Origin: Pseudisothecium myosuroides
Lineage: Eukaryota; Streptophyta; Bryopsida; Hypnales; Lembophyllaceae
Direction of reading: 5' to 3'
Assembly: GCA_951799445.1 (NCBI GenBank)
Contig: OX637289.1
Coordinates: 11,437,321-11,501,320 of the forward strand
Length of the DNA: 64,000 bases
Below are positions 23,046 through 33,960 of the stretch, one piece after another. The position numbers were made by a program, and so were the translations under genes. Every line of letters begins with the position of its first letter. Within the stretch, counting starts at the first letter, position 1. The notes under the pieces are model-generated. The model worked only from the letters and a program-made list of their open reading frames with translations. It had not been told where the DNA came from and did no database searches.

Positions 23046-24334
23046 GGTTTCCAAGGGCTCACCCCTCCCTCTAGAGTTCTAAGGTAACCTTATCAACGGG
23101 GATTTTCATCCTCATCCTCAAAGATTTTCATCCTACATCCTAAATTTCTACTTCTACAATCTATGCTGGACCAACATCCTAACTTTTGGAGATTAGCTCC
23201 AATCGCCAAACGGATTGTGCCATTGGATCCAGATCGCCGTGTTTAGTCCTAGAGCCCTCTACCCCCATACCGAGGCCAAAAACCCATCGTAGGCTAATTT
23301 AGTTTAAAAACCAAATCGTGGTAAAATCCTAGATCTTGGGGTCCTCCTATTTTGAGAAATGTGAATAGCCTAGGGTCTCCAGTAGGTGCGAGAGAGTCGG
23401 GAAGGACTTTTGGTTGACTTCATTTCGCCATCGTATGGTCCCGGAATGCCGGTCAACGTAGCGGGGACCCCGCCACGTGGTTAATTCCCGAGGAATCTCG
23501 CCGGTTCGGGTACTTGCCGCTATCGGAATGTCGTGAAACTTCACGGAGCGCATTATTTACATAAAACAAGCTAGTCTAATTTTTAGTGAGATTTTATTGT
23601 AACCTGGGTAATTTCCATGAAATTCCCGTTGGAGGTTAGGAGGGTTGACCACCCGGAAAAAGGTTCTTCTGCAAGTCGGAAGATGCCGGGATTTTTCACG
23701 TGACCTCTCAGGGAGTCACATGAAAGACGTGCGGGTGCGTTTCCATACCTGGCACGATTGGTCAATGGAGATTCAAAACTGGCCATCTCCTCGAATTAAC
23801 GACGGTGCGGGAATCTTCTGCAGGTGGAGGAATCTTGGCGAACCGATTTCGCCGTTGGACTCCTGGCATGGGATTCACCCTACAACACCATCCTTGGGCT
23901 GTAGATTCCTCCACAGGCTCGGTCTTGCGTGAGTGGCTCCTACATGCTAACAATCGGGATTTTGGGAATTCGTCGATCTAATGGGGAATTCTAAATCTAA
24001 CTCTAGGACCCAACCTAGTGGCCTCGCTGTGGATCCCTCGGACCGACCTAGCCATGAATCGCCACATTCATGGTGGGATTTAGCCCTTTTGGGGCTGTGT
24101 GACTCGAATCCTCCAAATCTAACCTTTTCGTTATTTTTATACCATTTTTAGGCAAGGTTTGGGGGATTCTAAGTAAAAACACAAACCTAGACCAAATACT
24201 ATAATGGGTATGACACAACCCTATTTCGGTTCTACACTCTTTTTATGGATTTTTGTATACTTTTATCAACTTTAAATTGAAAATTTCCAAAAAAATAATT
24301 CTACGAGTCCCAAGTGACAAATTGGGAGCTCACA

Positions 24335-24713
24335 GCCTGATACCAAAGCCACGTTCATTTCGCATTTGTATCCAACACTCAAGTTTGAAGGGTTTCAACC
24401 ATTTTTTGACCGTCACTCCCTGGAGGTGGGTTGTCATAATCAAGAATCCATCTATCGGGCTCTGAGTATGGCCAAAGTTCACGTTGCGGTTGTATCAAAG
24501 CGTTATGCGGAGTCCCAGTACTATCTGAACGAACTGGTGGCCATGATGAACAGCGGCAAACCGGTGATTCCTGTGTTCTATGATGTGGAGCCTGATGACT
24601 TGCAGTATGTGGAGAAGGGGATATTTGCGGAGGCTTTCAAAATCCACAGGAACAGACAAACTCAAGAGAAGTTGCAAGAGTGGAAGGTTGCTCTTGGAAG
24701 ACTTGCAGTTAGA
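24335..24713 (+). CDS. TIR exon, 3-prime piece (partial)
   Basis: After the target repeat the frame continues from GAT at 24,339 in register with the 5-prime piece. It shows FISHLY, FFDRHSLEVG (helix/strand B), and VAVVSKRYAESQYYLNEL, which retains the Glu of the CLxEL-type catalytic motif, although the usual Trp-Cys is Tyr-Tyr here. VIPVFYDVEPDDLQ is the beta-D block, and EKLQEWKVALGRLA ends the domain. A donor is most likely at AGA/GTAGGA (24,713/24,714), keeping phase 0 into the NB-ARC exon. The exact donor and the matching acceptor before 25,071 are less certain than the other splice sites. Confidence 0.8.
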
Positions 24714-25070
24714 GTAGGACCCTCCTTCGATACTACTTGCAAAGATCGATGAGTTCTGGAGCAAATCTAAGTAACTGTGACCAGCATGTTTGGATACTCC
24801 ATTTGGTATATTTGTCCAGTAGCTTTGCCGTGATCATTGGAATGCTATCAAGAGATAATTCTTCTCACCAGTTCACTTCTGGATGTGAATTCGAAGTAGC
24901 TCTTAGATTATGCTACATTCAAATGCCCCATTTTTTGTTTACACTAAATCAACAGCATTGTATTTTGTTGAAGAGTTGAGCAATGAGACATTGATTTTCT
25001 GATTAACTCTTGCCAAGCTCTGACTTAATTTCCATTGTTGGTTTCTTGAATGTGAAGCGATGAAGCGAAG

Positions 25071-26207
25071 TTGAAGCAAGTCGTTGTGAAGGGAGTAGAA
25101 AGCATGTTTCCTCGTGGCTCAGGTCTTGATGATGAGAATCGTCAAGTTGGATTGGAAGAGTCCAGGAAAGAGGTAGTTCGCAAACTAGAATCTGGGTGCA
25201 TTGGTGTTGTGGGACTCTATGGCATGGGTGGAATTGGGAAGACGACTTTGGCTAAAGTAGTGTATGATTACTATGCCCAAGACTTCCGACGTGGTAGCTT
25301 TCTGAGAGATGTCAGATCGAGTGACGCTCTTACCTTGCAAAACCAAATAATCAAAGATCTACGCTTGGGAAAGAAAGTGAACAGCCATGAGGAGTATCGA
25401 GGGATGTTTCATAAGTTCAACGACTTGAAAGTGCTTATTGTTGTTGACGACATTGATGACAAGAGACAATTTCAAGATATAATCTTGGATTTGGGTCAAA
25501 TCGGCAAAGGCAGTAGGATAATTGTCACGTCTCGTGACCGACGGCTATTGTCTAATGTTCTAATATCAACTCCTCAACTTGGTATAGTAGAGACAAAGAG
25601 GAGTGTTTTGCATGAGATTCAGCAGTTGAACAAGACGGACTCTCAACAGCTTTTCAATATTCAAGCATTTCTCAGCAAATTGCCAGACAACGGATTTGAG
25701 GATCTGGCAGTGAAAGTGGCTAATGCTTGTGAAGGTCATCCGATGGCATTGGAAATCACTGGTGGTCTTCTACGTAATAAGAAGAACTTGGAAACTAATA
25801 GAGAGTTATGGGATGAAATAGCTTCGGGAGCCACCCGAGATAAAAAAATGCTAAGCATTTTAAAATTGTCTTACGAGAAAGGTCTTAACAATCGCCAGAA
25901 AACTATGTTTTTGGACATATCTTGCCATCTTATTGGCGAACCTAGTGCAGTAGCTCTAGAGATGTGGGCATCATGCAAGTCTTGTGTGTGCGGGATTGGT
26001 CGAGAAGTTCATTCTAGCCTTTGCGACCTTATGGATAGGTGTCTGGTAAAGGTGGATACAGACAAACGATTGCGGATGCATGATGTCCTTCGTGACATTG
26101 GTAGAGATATTGTAGAGGATGTTGTTGGCGTCGGGGGTCTTACGGAGTGGGATAGAACCCATTGGTGGGATCCTGAATTAGCCGATGATGTTTTGAGGCG
26201 CAAAAAG
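25071..26207 (+). CDS. NB-ARC exon of the TNL gene
   Basis: This exon carries the full nucleotide-binding switch. Numbered from 25,071: P-loop GMGGIGKTT (51-59), kinase-2 VLIVVDDID (121-129, ending in Asp as in TNL rather than CNL proteins), RNBS-B GSRIIVTSRD (147-156), a GLPL variant GHPMAL (222-227), TNL-type RNBS-D MFLDISC (279-285) and an intact MHD (336-338). It is open for 379 codons. The donor is AAG/GTAATC at 26,207/26,208. The acceptor is placed before TTG at 25,071; the frame is open from 25,056, so the start may be up to 15 bp earlier. All motifs needed for ATP/ADP binding are present, so this half looks under constraint until recently. Confidence 0.88.
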
Positions 26208-26492
26208 GTAATCTTGCTCTTATCTATTTTTAAGGATGAATTGCATGATTAGAGTTGTCTTAATTTGAATTTTTACGCAAGCAACAAGTGCAAGATTGCA
26301 TTTGATATACCTGTGAGAGGAGTTACATATGGACAATGTTCCAAGCCTCAAGATTGATCTCTTTTTTTGACGTTGTCTCTAGGTTTTTGATTGATCATAG
26401 GTTGGATATTGTTGAATTCACGATGGGGTGCAAAGTTTTTAGGGTTTTTTTTAGTGATTCTTGATTTTGAGATGGTACCTTTGATTTTGTAG

Positions 26493-26837
26493 GGATCTAA
26501 CAAGGTATGGGACTTCTCAAGAACGTGGCAGGACAGAGTAAGTGATACTAGTATCCCAAACTACAATGCTAAGGCATTCTCCAAAATGAGTGAGTTGCAC
26601 TTGTTGGTTCTTGATGGCTGCTATGTATTTGGTGACTTTTCAAAGTGGTCAAGAGAGTTGAGATTGCTACAATGGAGGTTCTTTCCACTCCGAGAATTAC
26701 CTTTTGAGTTGAATTTGGCGAAAACTGCCGTGGTGGATCTCAATTGCAGTACTAAGTTGAAATGTCTTTGGAAAGATAAAGCAGTGGATCTCAGCAATAG
26801 TTCTAACTTGAAACATGGTCGGAAAGATAAAACACAG
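26493..26837 (+). CDS. Early LRR exon of the TNL gene
   Basis: 115 codons in phase 0 between a TTTTGTAG acceptor and a CAG/GTATGA donor. The residues KAFSKMSELHLLVL and ELRLLQWRFFPLRELPFEL match the conserved start of TNL LRR regions (AFxKMxxLRLL...WxxxPLxxLPxxF). A following segment with two KDK-containing near repeats (LWKDKAVDLSNSSNLKHGRKD) is degenerate LRR. Confidence 0.8.
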
Positions 26838-27185
26838 GTATGATCAATTCCTTGAGAATGGTTAATTGTTGTTTTTGTCAAGAGGTGAATGTTCAACCTG
26901 CATGAAAATCGGAATCCATGGTCAATTTTCTAATTCATGAGTTTGATATCAATATACTTGTACATTAGCTTTTAAATATTAGGCTCCAATATGGTACTTA
27001 TATTGTGCTATGAGAGCGATTAATAACCTCCCAGCAAGATTAGGTGCACATTAGTTTATACTTAAATATGGAAGAAGGTTTCTTAAGATGAAGTTCATGA
27101 AGAGCTACGTGCATTGTCAACAAAATCTAACATAGGAGGCTCATGTTCATGGTTCATTGATGCCTTTCAATTTGTTGATGTGTAG

Positions 27186-27917
27186 GCCCATTTTAATTTG
27201 TGGCGGTTAATTCTGAATGACTGCACAACGCTAACTACGCTCTCACAAGATATTGGGAAACGACTACCAATATTGAAGGTTTTGGAATTGGGGAGATGCA
27301 TCATGCTTAAAAGTCTTCCTGATTCTATTGGGGAGATGAAGGATTTGGAGCAGCTGATCCTTCATGATTGTAAGAAGCTGCAGAGTATTCCACCTACTAT
27401 TGGTAGGTTGAAGAAATTGGAGCATCTAGATCTATCTCATTGTTCTAAGTTGCGAGCTAAGTTGGAATTCTTGCCAAACACCATAGTGAACATGGGAACC
27501 CTTACAGCACTTACAACGCTCAAAATGAAGTATAATCTTTTGATCACGGAACTTCCGAAGAGCTTCAAGGGTTTAATTTCATTGGTTCACTTGAAAATGA
27601 ATCGATGCCCAAAATTGCGGGCTGTGAAAGCGGTGCCACACAACCTACGGCATCTTGATTTGGGCATTTGCCCGAAGCTTGACCATCTCCCATCCTTTAA
27701 AAGGTTGACTTCATTGGCAACTTTGACTCTATGCAATTGTGCAAGGTTGGAAGAAATCCAGGGTCTAAACTATCTCACAACTTTGGAGGAAGTAAACTTG
27801 ACGGGTTGCACATCAATGCGTCTAGGCACTTTGCAACTACAACACAATCGGGCAATGCGTTCATGTTGCTTGAGTGGGAGTAATGTTGCTGTGAAATATG
27901 ACAACGATTGGTCGGAG
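27186..27917 (+). CDS. Main LRR exon of the TNL gene
   Basis: 244 codons in phase 0, with acceptor TGTGTAG and donor GAG/GTAATT. It contains about nine plant-type leucine-rich repeats of about 23-24 residues (for example LKVLELGRCIMLKSLPDSIG and LEQLILHDCKKLQSIPPTIG). LRRs in TNLs mediate autoinhibition and effector or guardee recognition. The array is short for a TNL, so this is a compact receptor. Confidence 0.85.
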
Positions 27918-28019
27918 GTAATTTTTCTGGTGCTAGAACGTTTATGTTGATTTCAAGATCCATGGTACATTGCATAAGTTGAGAAATTCTTTGATTGGTC
28001 TTTGATTGGAAATTTGCAG

Positions 28020-28811
28020 AGCAAACCAGCGTTGCAATTGATCACCTACTACGGCAATGCATTTGGATTTGTTGACGATGGTTTGGTAGAAAGGGTTTTC
28101 AAAGAAGAAGATTGTTACAAGGTTTGCATGAAGGCAACTGTTAAAGGCAAGACCAAGTGTGTGGCTATTGTCATTTGTTGTGTGGCGCATGACCAAGGTT
28201 GGGCTGACGTTGAATTGAAGAATGATGGGTATTACAGAAGTGAATGCTTTTTGGATGCATGGATTGTAAGGGACGACAAGGAGGTTTTTCAGTTGCAGAA
28301 GTTAATCACGTTGAAGCATGCTGATGGCCGTAACCAAGTTTATCTTTGTACTCTACGTAGAAGCCATCCCTTGGTGAGGGATTTGGAACATGGAGACCAG
28401 ATTCGAGTAGCTGCACGATCAAAGTATCCGGGATGGGCCATCACAGTTGAATGCGGCGCTATTTGTGTTATACATGAACATGGTAAGGATCAAGTTATAT
28501 CTGTGAACTCAAGATTGTTCAATGTCCAACAATCACAAGAAAAGAGGGCAATGTTTGCAGGGTTGATATTGGCAGACATGACGGAGAACTTTGATGGTTT
28601 CGAGAGTTTAAATAGTTTTGAGAGTATACATAGTTTAGATAGTCTAAATAGTTTTGAGATTGCAAATTGTTCCAAGAGTGCACATAGTTCCGATAGTCTA
28701 AATAGTTCCTTGATTGCAAATTGTTCCGAGAGCACAGATAGTTCCGAGAGTGCAAATAGTTCTGAGAGAGAAATGCAAGCAAAGTATTCACGGTTTCAAA
28801 TTTCTCCTTAA
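28020..28811 (+). CDS. C-terminal exon of the TNL gene
   Basis: 264 codons including the TAA. After an acceptor ATTTGCAG it encodes a post-LRR domain with VAIVICCVAHDQGWADVE, HPLVRDLEHGDQIRVAARSK and a following YPGW. The DQGW / LVRDL-GD-YPGW pattern looks like a compact beta-rich domain, but I cannot name the family with confidence, and it differs from the common C-JID of angiosperm TNLs. The last 70 or so residues are low-complexity with a three-residue period (x-x-Ser: FES LNS FES IHS LDS), encoded by imperfect AGT-rich repeats at 28,595-28,775. The gene ends KYSRFQISP. Confidence 0.75.
   Translation, partial: SKPALQLITYYGNAFGFVDDGLVERVFKEEDCYKVCMKATVKGKTKCVAIVICCVAHDQGWADVELKNDGYYRSECFLDAWIVRDDKEVFQLQKLITLKHADGRNQVYLCTLRRSHPLVRDLEHGDQIRVAARSKYPGWAITVECGAICVIHEHGKDQVISVNSRLFNVQQSQEKRAMFAGLILADMTENFDGFESLNSFESIHSLDSLNSFEIANCSKSAHSSDSLNSSLIANCSESTDSSESANSSEREMQAKYSRFQISP
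28595..28775 (+). repeat. Ser-rich coding repeat in the TNL tail
   Basis: Imperfect short-period repeats (AGTTTAGATAGTCTAAAT, AGTTCCGAGAGTGCAAAT) encode a Ser/Asn/Glu-rich tail in which every third residue is usually Ser. The unit grows or shrinks in multiples of 3, so it does not break the frame. Confidence 0.8.
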
Positions 28812-29619
28812 AAATTGAAACTTCATAGCTTGTAGTCGACATACAACTTCATCTTTGAAAGTGAATTGAAATTTTCCAGTCATATGTTGTTCAAAGTGGC
28901 AGGAAACAGAGTGATAGGTGAGGGAGACTTTAAAAGAGGTGCAAATTTTTTGATCAAAGCATCCTTCAATGATTAACCTGACTAGCACAAAATCTGATTA
29001 CATGTGCTTGGATATTGACTTTTCAAAGGTTGGTTGGCTAAATCAAAATTAGTGGCTAGTCAGAAATCATTGAAAATTGTCACAATGTTAAATATTATCC
29101 TTTTTTTATGACAAATGTGATGTTATTTACAGAAATAATGTATTTGTACAAAGAATTTAGCTAAAAGGCACCTAAGTTTTTAAAGGGCTAAGATGGAATA
29201 CAACAAAATTGATTATTGTGGGAGCAAAGGAGTGGATGTGGCGGTGGCTGGGTTGGGACGGGTGAGCATTAGTGTGAAGGGCACCATAGTTCTGCAAGCT
29301 TAAACCCATGAGGGAGTTACTATGATGACTCATGAAGCCATGGTGTACGACATGGCTACTATCTTTGAAAAGCCTGGTTTCACAACCATGAAGTCTCCTA
29401 GCCAAGGAAACAAGAGGTCCAAAGAAAACCCAAAGTAGACCAAACCCATTGAAGAAATGGGGGATTGATCAGTTTTGTTGATGATTTTAGAGTGTCCTTT
29501 TCAAAAAGTCCGCAATAATGTCACACATAAGACATTGATGTGTAACTTACTTATAATTGTGAAGTCACATTTCATCCTAGAAGGATGGGCCTATGACCAT
29601 TGATTTCAAGCCTCACTGT
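28812..29619. other. Downstream flank of the TNL gene
   Basis: Includes the 3-prime untranslated region of the TNL. No further gene was recognised. Confidence 0.4.
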
Positions 29620-31300
29620 CCATCACTTTGTTTGCTGCCATTTTGCAACTAGATATGAATGAAATATTTTATATTTATTTTTAGAGATGAAATCATGTCC
29701 ACTGCAAGTCATAAAAATTTCAAATTTTTTTGGAAAATTTGAAAGTACTGTGAATTTTTTAAGAAAAAAATAAAGAAAATTCATATCAAATTCAAAATAT
29801 ACTTGAAAAATATGAAACATTCAGTATGCATGTAAATTATTGTTTATAACATCATGGTATAAACCAAAGTTATCATGTCATTCTAAAATTAAAAAACCAA
29901 TAAACCATGGTCATAGGTCCAAAGTTCACATTGCTATAAAATATTGAGAGTTATGAAATTTTCAAAATTTCTAATTGGAATAAAAAGTGCACTTAATAAG
30001 CTTCATTTCATCAGTTGGGCTCAAATTCAAAAAACATCATTTGTATGGCTAAAATTCACATCAAGAGTAAATAACAAAAAATGGCCAAAATACACTACAA
30101 GGGTGATCTGTAGATTTAGCATCTTCTTCTTTCGAAAAATCAATAATACTATAATGAAAGAATTTGCGATACTATCCAATCAAAATATACTCAAGCAACT
30201 TCTTCAAAAAATATTGGATGAAGAATTGTTTTTTTTCATCCACCATCTCATGTGAAATCTTCCATTGGACACTTGGTGTCTTTTGCATCTTTCTAGGGTT
30301 ATATAAAGAATCTGGGCCTCCAAAAATTTATATTTTAATGTGGGCAAATTTTATTTTACTTAACCAAAATTTGATATGTAAAAAAGTATATTATACCAAT
30401 AGATGTTGTTTAGGTGTGTCTTTAGGCTTTAACCCAAGTCTTCAAGTGTAAACAACTCTTTAACATCCCTCACTTGTAATCACATGCATTGAACTGGTGT
30501 CTCTTAATATAAACTAGGATGAAGTCATTTTGCATACACCAAACTTTCATACAAAACACAATTGAGTCATAACTTACGCAATTCTTGGAATATAGAGGTG
30601 AGTTATAACTTGAGATTTACACTAGCTTCTATAGATACATTACTTGTATTTGTCAACTACTTCTCTCTAGAAGTGCCAAGCCAATCTATACCACAAAGCC
30701 ACTCAAATGTATCCAAAGAGCTCCAAACCCAATCCAAACCACATATCTGAAACACTTTTCTATTCAACTAATTGTAGAACTCATGGACTTGGCGGCATAG
30801 ACCTTACAAAATTCTAATTGGTAGTCATTCTATCTTCACCAATATATTCTTTTATCATTTTATTTCTTTCCTTATAGTCCTTTTTGTTATTCTTTATAGT
30901 ATAATATAGGGTCTATGGTACCTCCTTTAGAGAGCCTAAAGAAGGATTATAGGACTTTTAAGAAAAATCAACCCAATGCAAAGCTGGCAATTCAAACCTC
31001 CAATGGACTTTTTTGTATTGTAAAACAAGAAAAGATTCTATATTAAAAAAATACCTTTCATACAAAAAAGGAAAGTTCCAATTTATTGGCATACAACAAA
31101 GCTTGAAAAGGTATGACAATTATGACTTTTTCTATTGTAAGCCAACCTTCACGCTCTCCATATTTTGCCAAATTGTCGTGCCATGGATAAGGAGAAACTA
31201 AATAAATGCCAGTTGCAGTGGAGCATGTTTTTTTAGTTGCCCTATCATTGTGTTGTTGGTGTGGTGGTTCCCAGTAGGACAAGATCTGCCTTAATCCCTA
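29620..31300. repeat. Dispersed repeat, copy B
   Basis: Homologous to copies A and C in the same orientation over its whole length (ACTATCCAATCAAAATATACTC near 30,170; AGTGCCAAGCCAATCTATACC near 30,680). It lacks the AAT microsatellite tail seen in copies A and C. Non-coding. Confidence 0.75.
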
Positions 31301-31795
31301 AGGAACCAAGTTGCGTTTTTTGGCAACATAACTAATTTAGGTAGCTCACTACAAATAGAAAAATACACTATATTTTTTGAATTTTTTTTGATGTGGGAAC
31401 AAGGAATACTTTGCTACTCCACCACAAAAATTTCATTTAAATTTGTCAAGGTTGTTACGAAGGGAGAAAATGAAATTGCAACTCTTTCTCTGGCTTCACG
31501 TGAAGGTTTGTGTATCCAACTGTCGCTGTAGAATTTGTAAAAAAATGAACTGTTCTTCCAAAGTCTTTTAATTTGAACTTGATCAGCTTTCATGTTGCAT
31601 GGAGTGAACATTCTTCCCTCAATTTCCCTTAATTTTGTAGGTGCAACTCTTGTACGTGCATTATATTCAAACAAGATAATGTTTTTGTATTAGTCTCAAA
31701 GGCAGTTTCATATTATCACATCAATGTTGGATGATATTGGCAGTGTGCATTAATTTCTTAAGAGCCTCAAGTTTGGGATGACTGCTTTGGCACAG
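31301..31795. other. Intergenic stretch, nothing recognised
   Basis: No feature assigned; AT-rich sequence before an exon-like block. Confidence 0.4.
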
Positions 31796-31943
31796 GCTTT
31801 ACAAGAAATCGAAGAGGCTTCCCTCGCCGATGTGCGGTGGCTGTTGTGGATGAGAGCACGATAGTGTGTCTATTACTTTGCAATGTGGTTGATACTAACG
31901 TGGAGATGTCTAGGTTGCAAAAAAAACGTAATGACCTCATCAG
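31796..31943 (+). pseudogene. Exon-like block, unidentified protein
   Basis: A 148-bp open block sits between an acceptor-like TTGGCACAG and a donor CAG/GTAATTTG. The translation contains FTRNRRGFPRRCAVAVVDES and VVDTNVEMSRLQKKRNDLI, which looks like real protein, but I do not recognise the family. Flanking exons were not found. The solo Copia LTR starts 24 bp downstream. Best read as one exon of a host gene or a relic of one. Confidence 0.4.
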
Positions 31944-31967
31944 GTAATTTGTCCACTACATGCTTTG

Positions 31968-32188
31968 TGTTGGAAGATAACGCATACTCTTGGATCAGTT
32001 ACTGTTCATGACACGTTTCATCTAGTGTACTGTTACTTATTCATTTAGTCTTCATTCATTAGTCATGCTTAATTAAGCATACGAGTTGGATATTTATACC
32101 TCCCTCTGGGAACTTATAAATCTATTTGTAATACAATCTCTCAAGCAGAGAACTGATTCAAAGGATTCTGTAGTTCGTTTGTTCAACA
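31968..32188 (+). mobile_element. Solo LTR of the Copia family
   Basis: 221 bp, beginning TGTTGGAAGATAAC and ending GTTTGTTCAACA, flanked on both sides by the 5-bp repeat CTTTG. No primer-binding site follows. It is about 90 percent similar by eye to the LTRs at 34,692-34,922 and 46,789-47,022. The sequence just after it (CTTTGGCCATGTTTTGATTG) is also found directly after the LTR at 47,022. Confidence 0.85.
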
Positions 32189-32755
32189 CTTTGGCCATGT
32201 TTTGATTGATTTTGTATCAAATGAATTATAGAAATGATTGTAAACAACTAACTTAATGGTTAATTCACTACTAGAAAAGGGGGCCCTAATCAACTGAAAA
32301 TCAATGCACTTACATTGATTACAACAAAAAAAAATTGGGCTCTGTTGATTTGGCAGTCCTCCAAACATCAATCAACATGATTTGGTTGATTTGAACAAAA
32401 AAAAAATTTGCTCAGTTGATTCAGCAATCCTCTCAACATCATTTTCATTTTCCCACATATTGTAATAGTAAGATAGGGCCGGCCAAAAATAATTATTTAA
32501 AAGTATGCCAAAAAATAAATAAAATGAATAAGAAAAAATGTCAAATTTAGCAAAAAATTAAATGATCAAAATTTTGTAAAAAATAAAAATGTCCAATATT
32601 AGCGGGAAAGTCCAAAATAAAGTCCAATGACCATCTAAAATCAAGATATTCTATATGGCAAGGTGATGGACTTATGGTGACTCCCAAAAATAATTGGCTA
32701 CTATATAAATTGTTTTAATAAACTAAAAAATTGGAAATATTAAGAGAAATTTTGA

Positions 32756-33360
32756 CATGTTGTATAAAAGGGATTCTACCTTTATGTACAATTTCACTTA
32801 GAATGGATTATATTTAGACTTATTATTATTTGAATGAAATTTTTATGGAAAAATAATTTTTTTGTGAAAAGTCAAAATGTCTCATTTCTTTTTATAGGAA
32901 GAATATGCATCTTGACTAGAATCACATACTACAAGATTCATGAATATTGGATTTTTATTGATTGATATCTTATTGATTAAAATTTGACTTTTTAATTTTT
33001 CACTCCATAAATTGCAAATATGTTTTTGATATATATAGTTATTTGATGTTATTTTGAATTTTTATTTTATTTTTTTCAATCTATGAAATGAAAAATGAAA
33101 AAATGAAAATTTTGAGGTCAAGTTTTAATCAATAAGATTTCAATCCATAAAATTCAATCAATAAAAATTTAAAATTCATGGAACTTATAATATGTAATTC
33201 TAGTCAAGATGTATATTCTTCCTATAAAAAAAAATGAGACATTTTGACTTTTCACAAAAAAAATTATTTTTACATAAAAATTTCATTCAAATAATAATAG
33301 GTCTAAGTATAGTCCACTCTAAATGAAATTGTAGAATCCCTTTTGTACAACAATATGCCC
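32756..33360. repeat. Long inverted repeat inside the CACTA element
   Basis: Arms of about 245 bp (about 32,756-33,000 and 33,113-33,360) are complementary with high identity by eye, for example AAAAGTCAAAATGTCTCATT against its reverse complement near 33,235. The loop is about 110 bp and AT-rich. A transcript would form a long hairpin. Confidence 0.85.
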
Positions 33361-33570
33361 AATTTTCACTTCACAATTCTAGTTTCTCAATTTATGAGAG
33401 CAATTTATATGGTGGCTCCAACTACTACTAGGAGTCACCGTTTTTCATTGACATTTAGTAAAAATGATAGTAGAGAGGTTGTTTTTACAATGAAATCCAT
33501 TGTTCATCATAAATTATCAAAGAATATGGGATAATTTGAAGATGAGAGCTTGACCGCTCATTGTCAAAAT

Positions 33571-33960
33571 GTAGGAATTGTGTGCAAAGTAGAATTTCAA
33601 ACCTCATTTTGTCATAGTAGAATATCTTTTTTCAAATCTTTTTGAACTAAAAAAAGTTGTGAAATCAAGCCAAATTTCAATTCCAAAAAACCGTTTGATG
33701 TTTCAAGCCTCCAATCAAAAGTTATGGACAAATTTCAAAGTGGGTGTTTGAAATTGTCAAAAAAAATGTCCTTTCTAACTCCTCTCTCAAATTTGTCCAT
33801 AACTTTTAATTGGAGGCTTGAAATCTCAAACGGATTTTTGGAGATGAAATTTAGATTCATTTTCTACAATAATTTAGTTCAAAGTTTTTTGAAAAAAGTA
33901 ATTCTACAATGCCTAAATGAGGTCTGAAATTCTACTTAAACCACAATTCCTACTTTTGAC
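33571..33960. repeat. Second fold-back inside the CACTA element
   Basis: Arms of about 175-180 bp around 33,571-33,745 and 33,780-33,960 pair through CAAGCCTCCAATCAAAAGTTATGG and its complement. The same fold-back, inverted and diverged, is at 7,165-7,555, and part of the same sequence is inside the second CACTA element near 44,600. Confidence 0.8.

Larger units (their letters stand above)
19537..24334 (-). mobile_element. Giant non-coding LTR (probable solo LTR), copy 1
   Basis: A 4,798-bp insertion inside the TIR exon. On the minus strand it begins TGTGAGCTCCC and ends AGCGCCCACA, i.e. TG...CA termini, flanked by 5-bp repeats GCCTG/GCCTA with one difference. It is homologous end to end with 37,195-42,032 (opposite strand) and 60,281-64,000 (same strand). 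No gag, pol or internal direct terminal repeat was seen. A TATA motif lies about 1.29 kb from its start. With the 5-bp duplication and TG/CA ends, a solo LTR is the best reading. A non-autonomous long-terminal-repeat element without coding capacity is the alternative. Confidence 0.75.
19461..28811 (+). pseudogene. TIR-NBS-LRR gene, TIR exon split by an LTR insertion
   Basis: TNL proteins are intracellular immune receptors; the TIR domain is an NAD-cleaving signalling module and the NB-ARC domain a nucleotide switch. Five coding exons are inferred, all joined in phase 0: TIR (19,461-19,536 plus 24,335-about 24,713), NB-ARC (about 25,071-26,207), early LRR (26,493-26,837), LRR (27,186-27,917) and C-terminal domain (28,020-28,811). 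Removing the inserted element and one copy of its 5-bp target repeat leaves about 1,150 codons with no stop or frameshift that I can see. As it stands, translation from 19,461 runs into element sequence, so a full TNL cannot be made. A TIR-less product from an internal promoter is possible. The antisense LTR promoter lies within the gene. Confidence 0.85.

Noticed and set aside
22842..23054. Minus-strand open frame conserved between giant LTR copies 1 and 3 (also 63,671-63,946)
   Set aside because: Its ATG overlaps the TATA motif of the LTR, and copy 2 has a frameshift and stop at the same place. Conservation is explained by shared LTR sequence, not by a protein.
24338..24350. GATACCAAAGCC next to the giant LTR resembles a reverse-complement tRNA primer-binding site
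   Set aside because: It encodes the TIR residues DTKA in frame with both TIR pieces and lies on the wrong side of the LTR for its orientation. Copy 2 has no such sequence at its edge.
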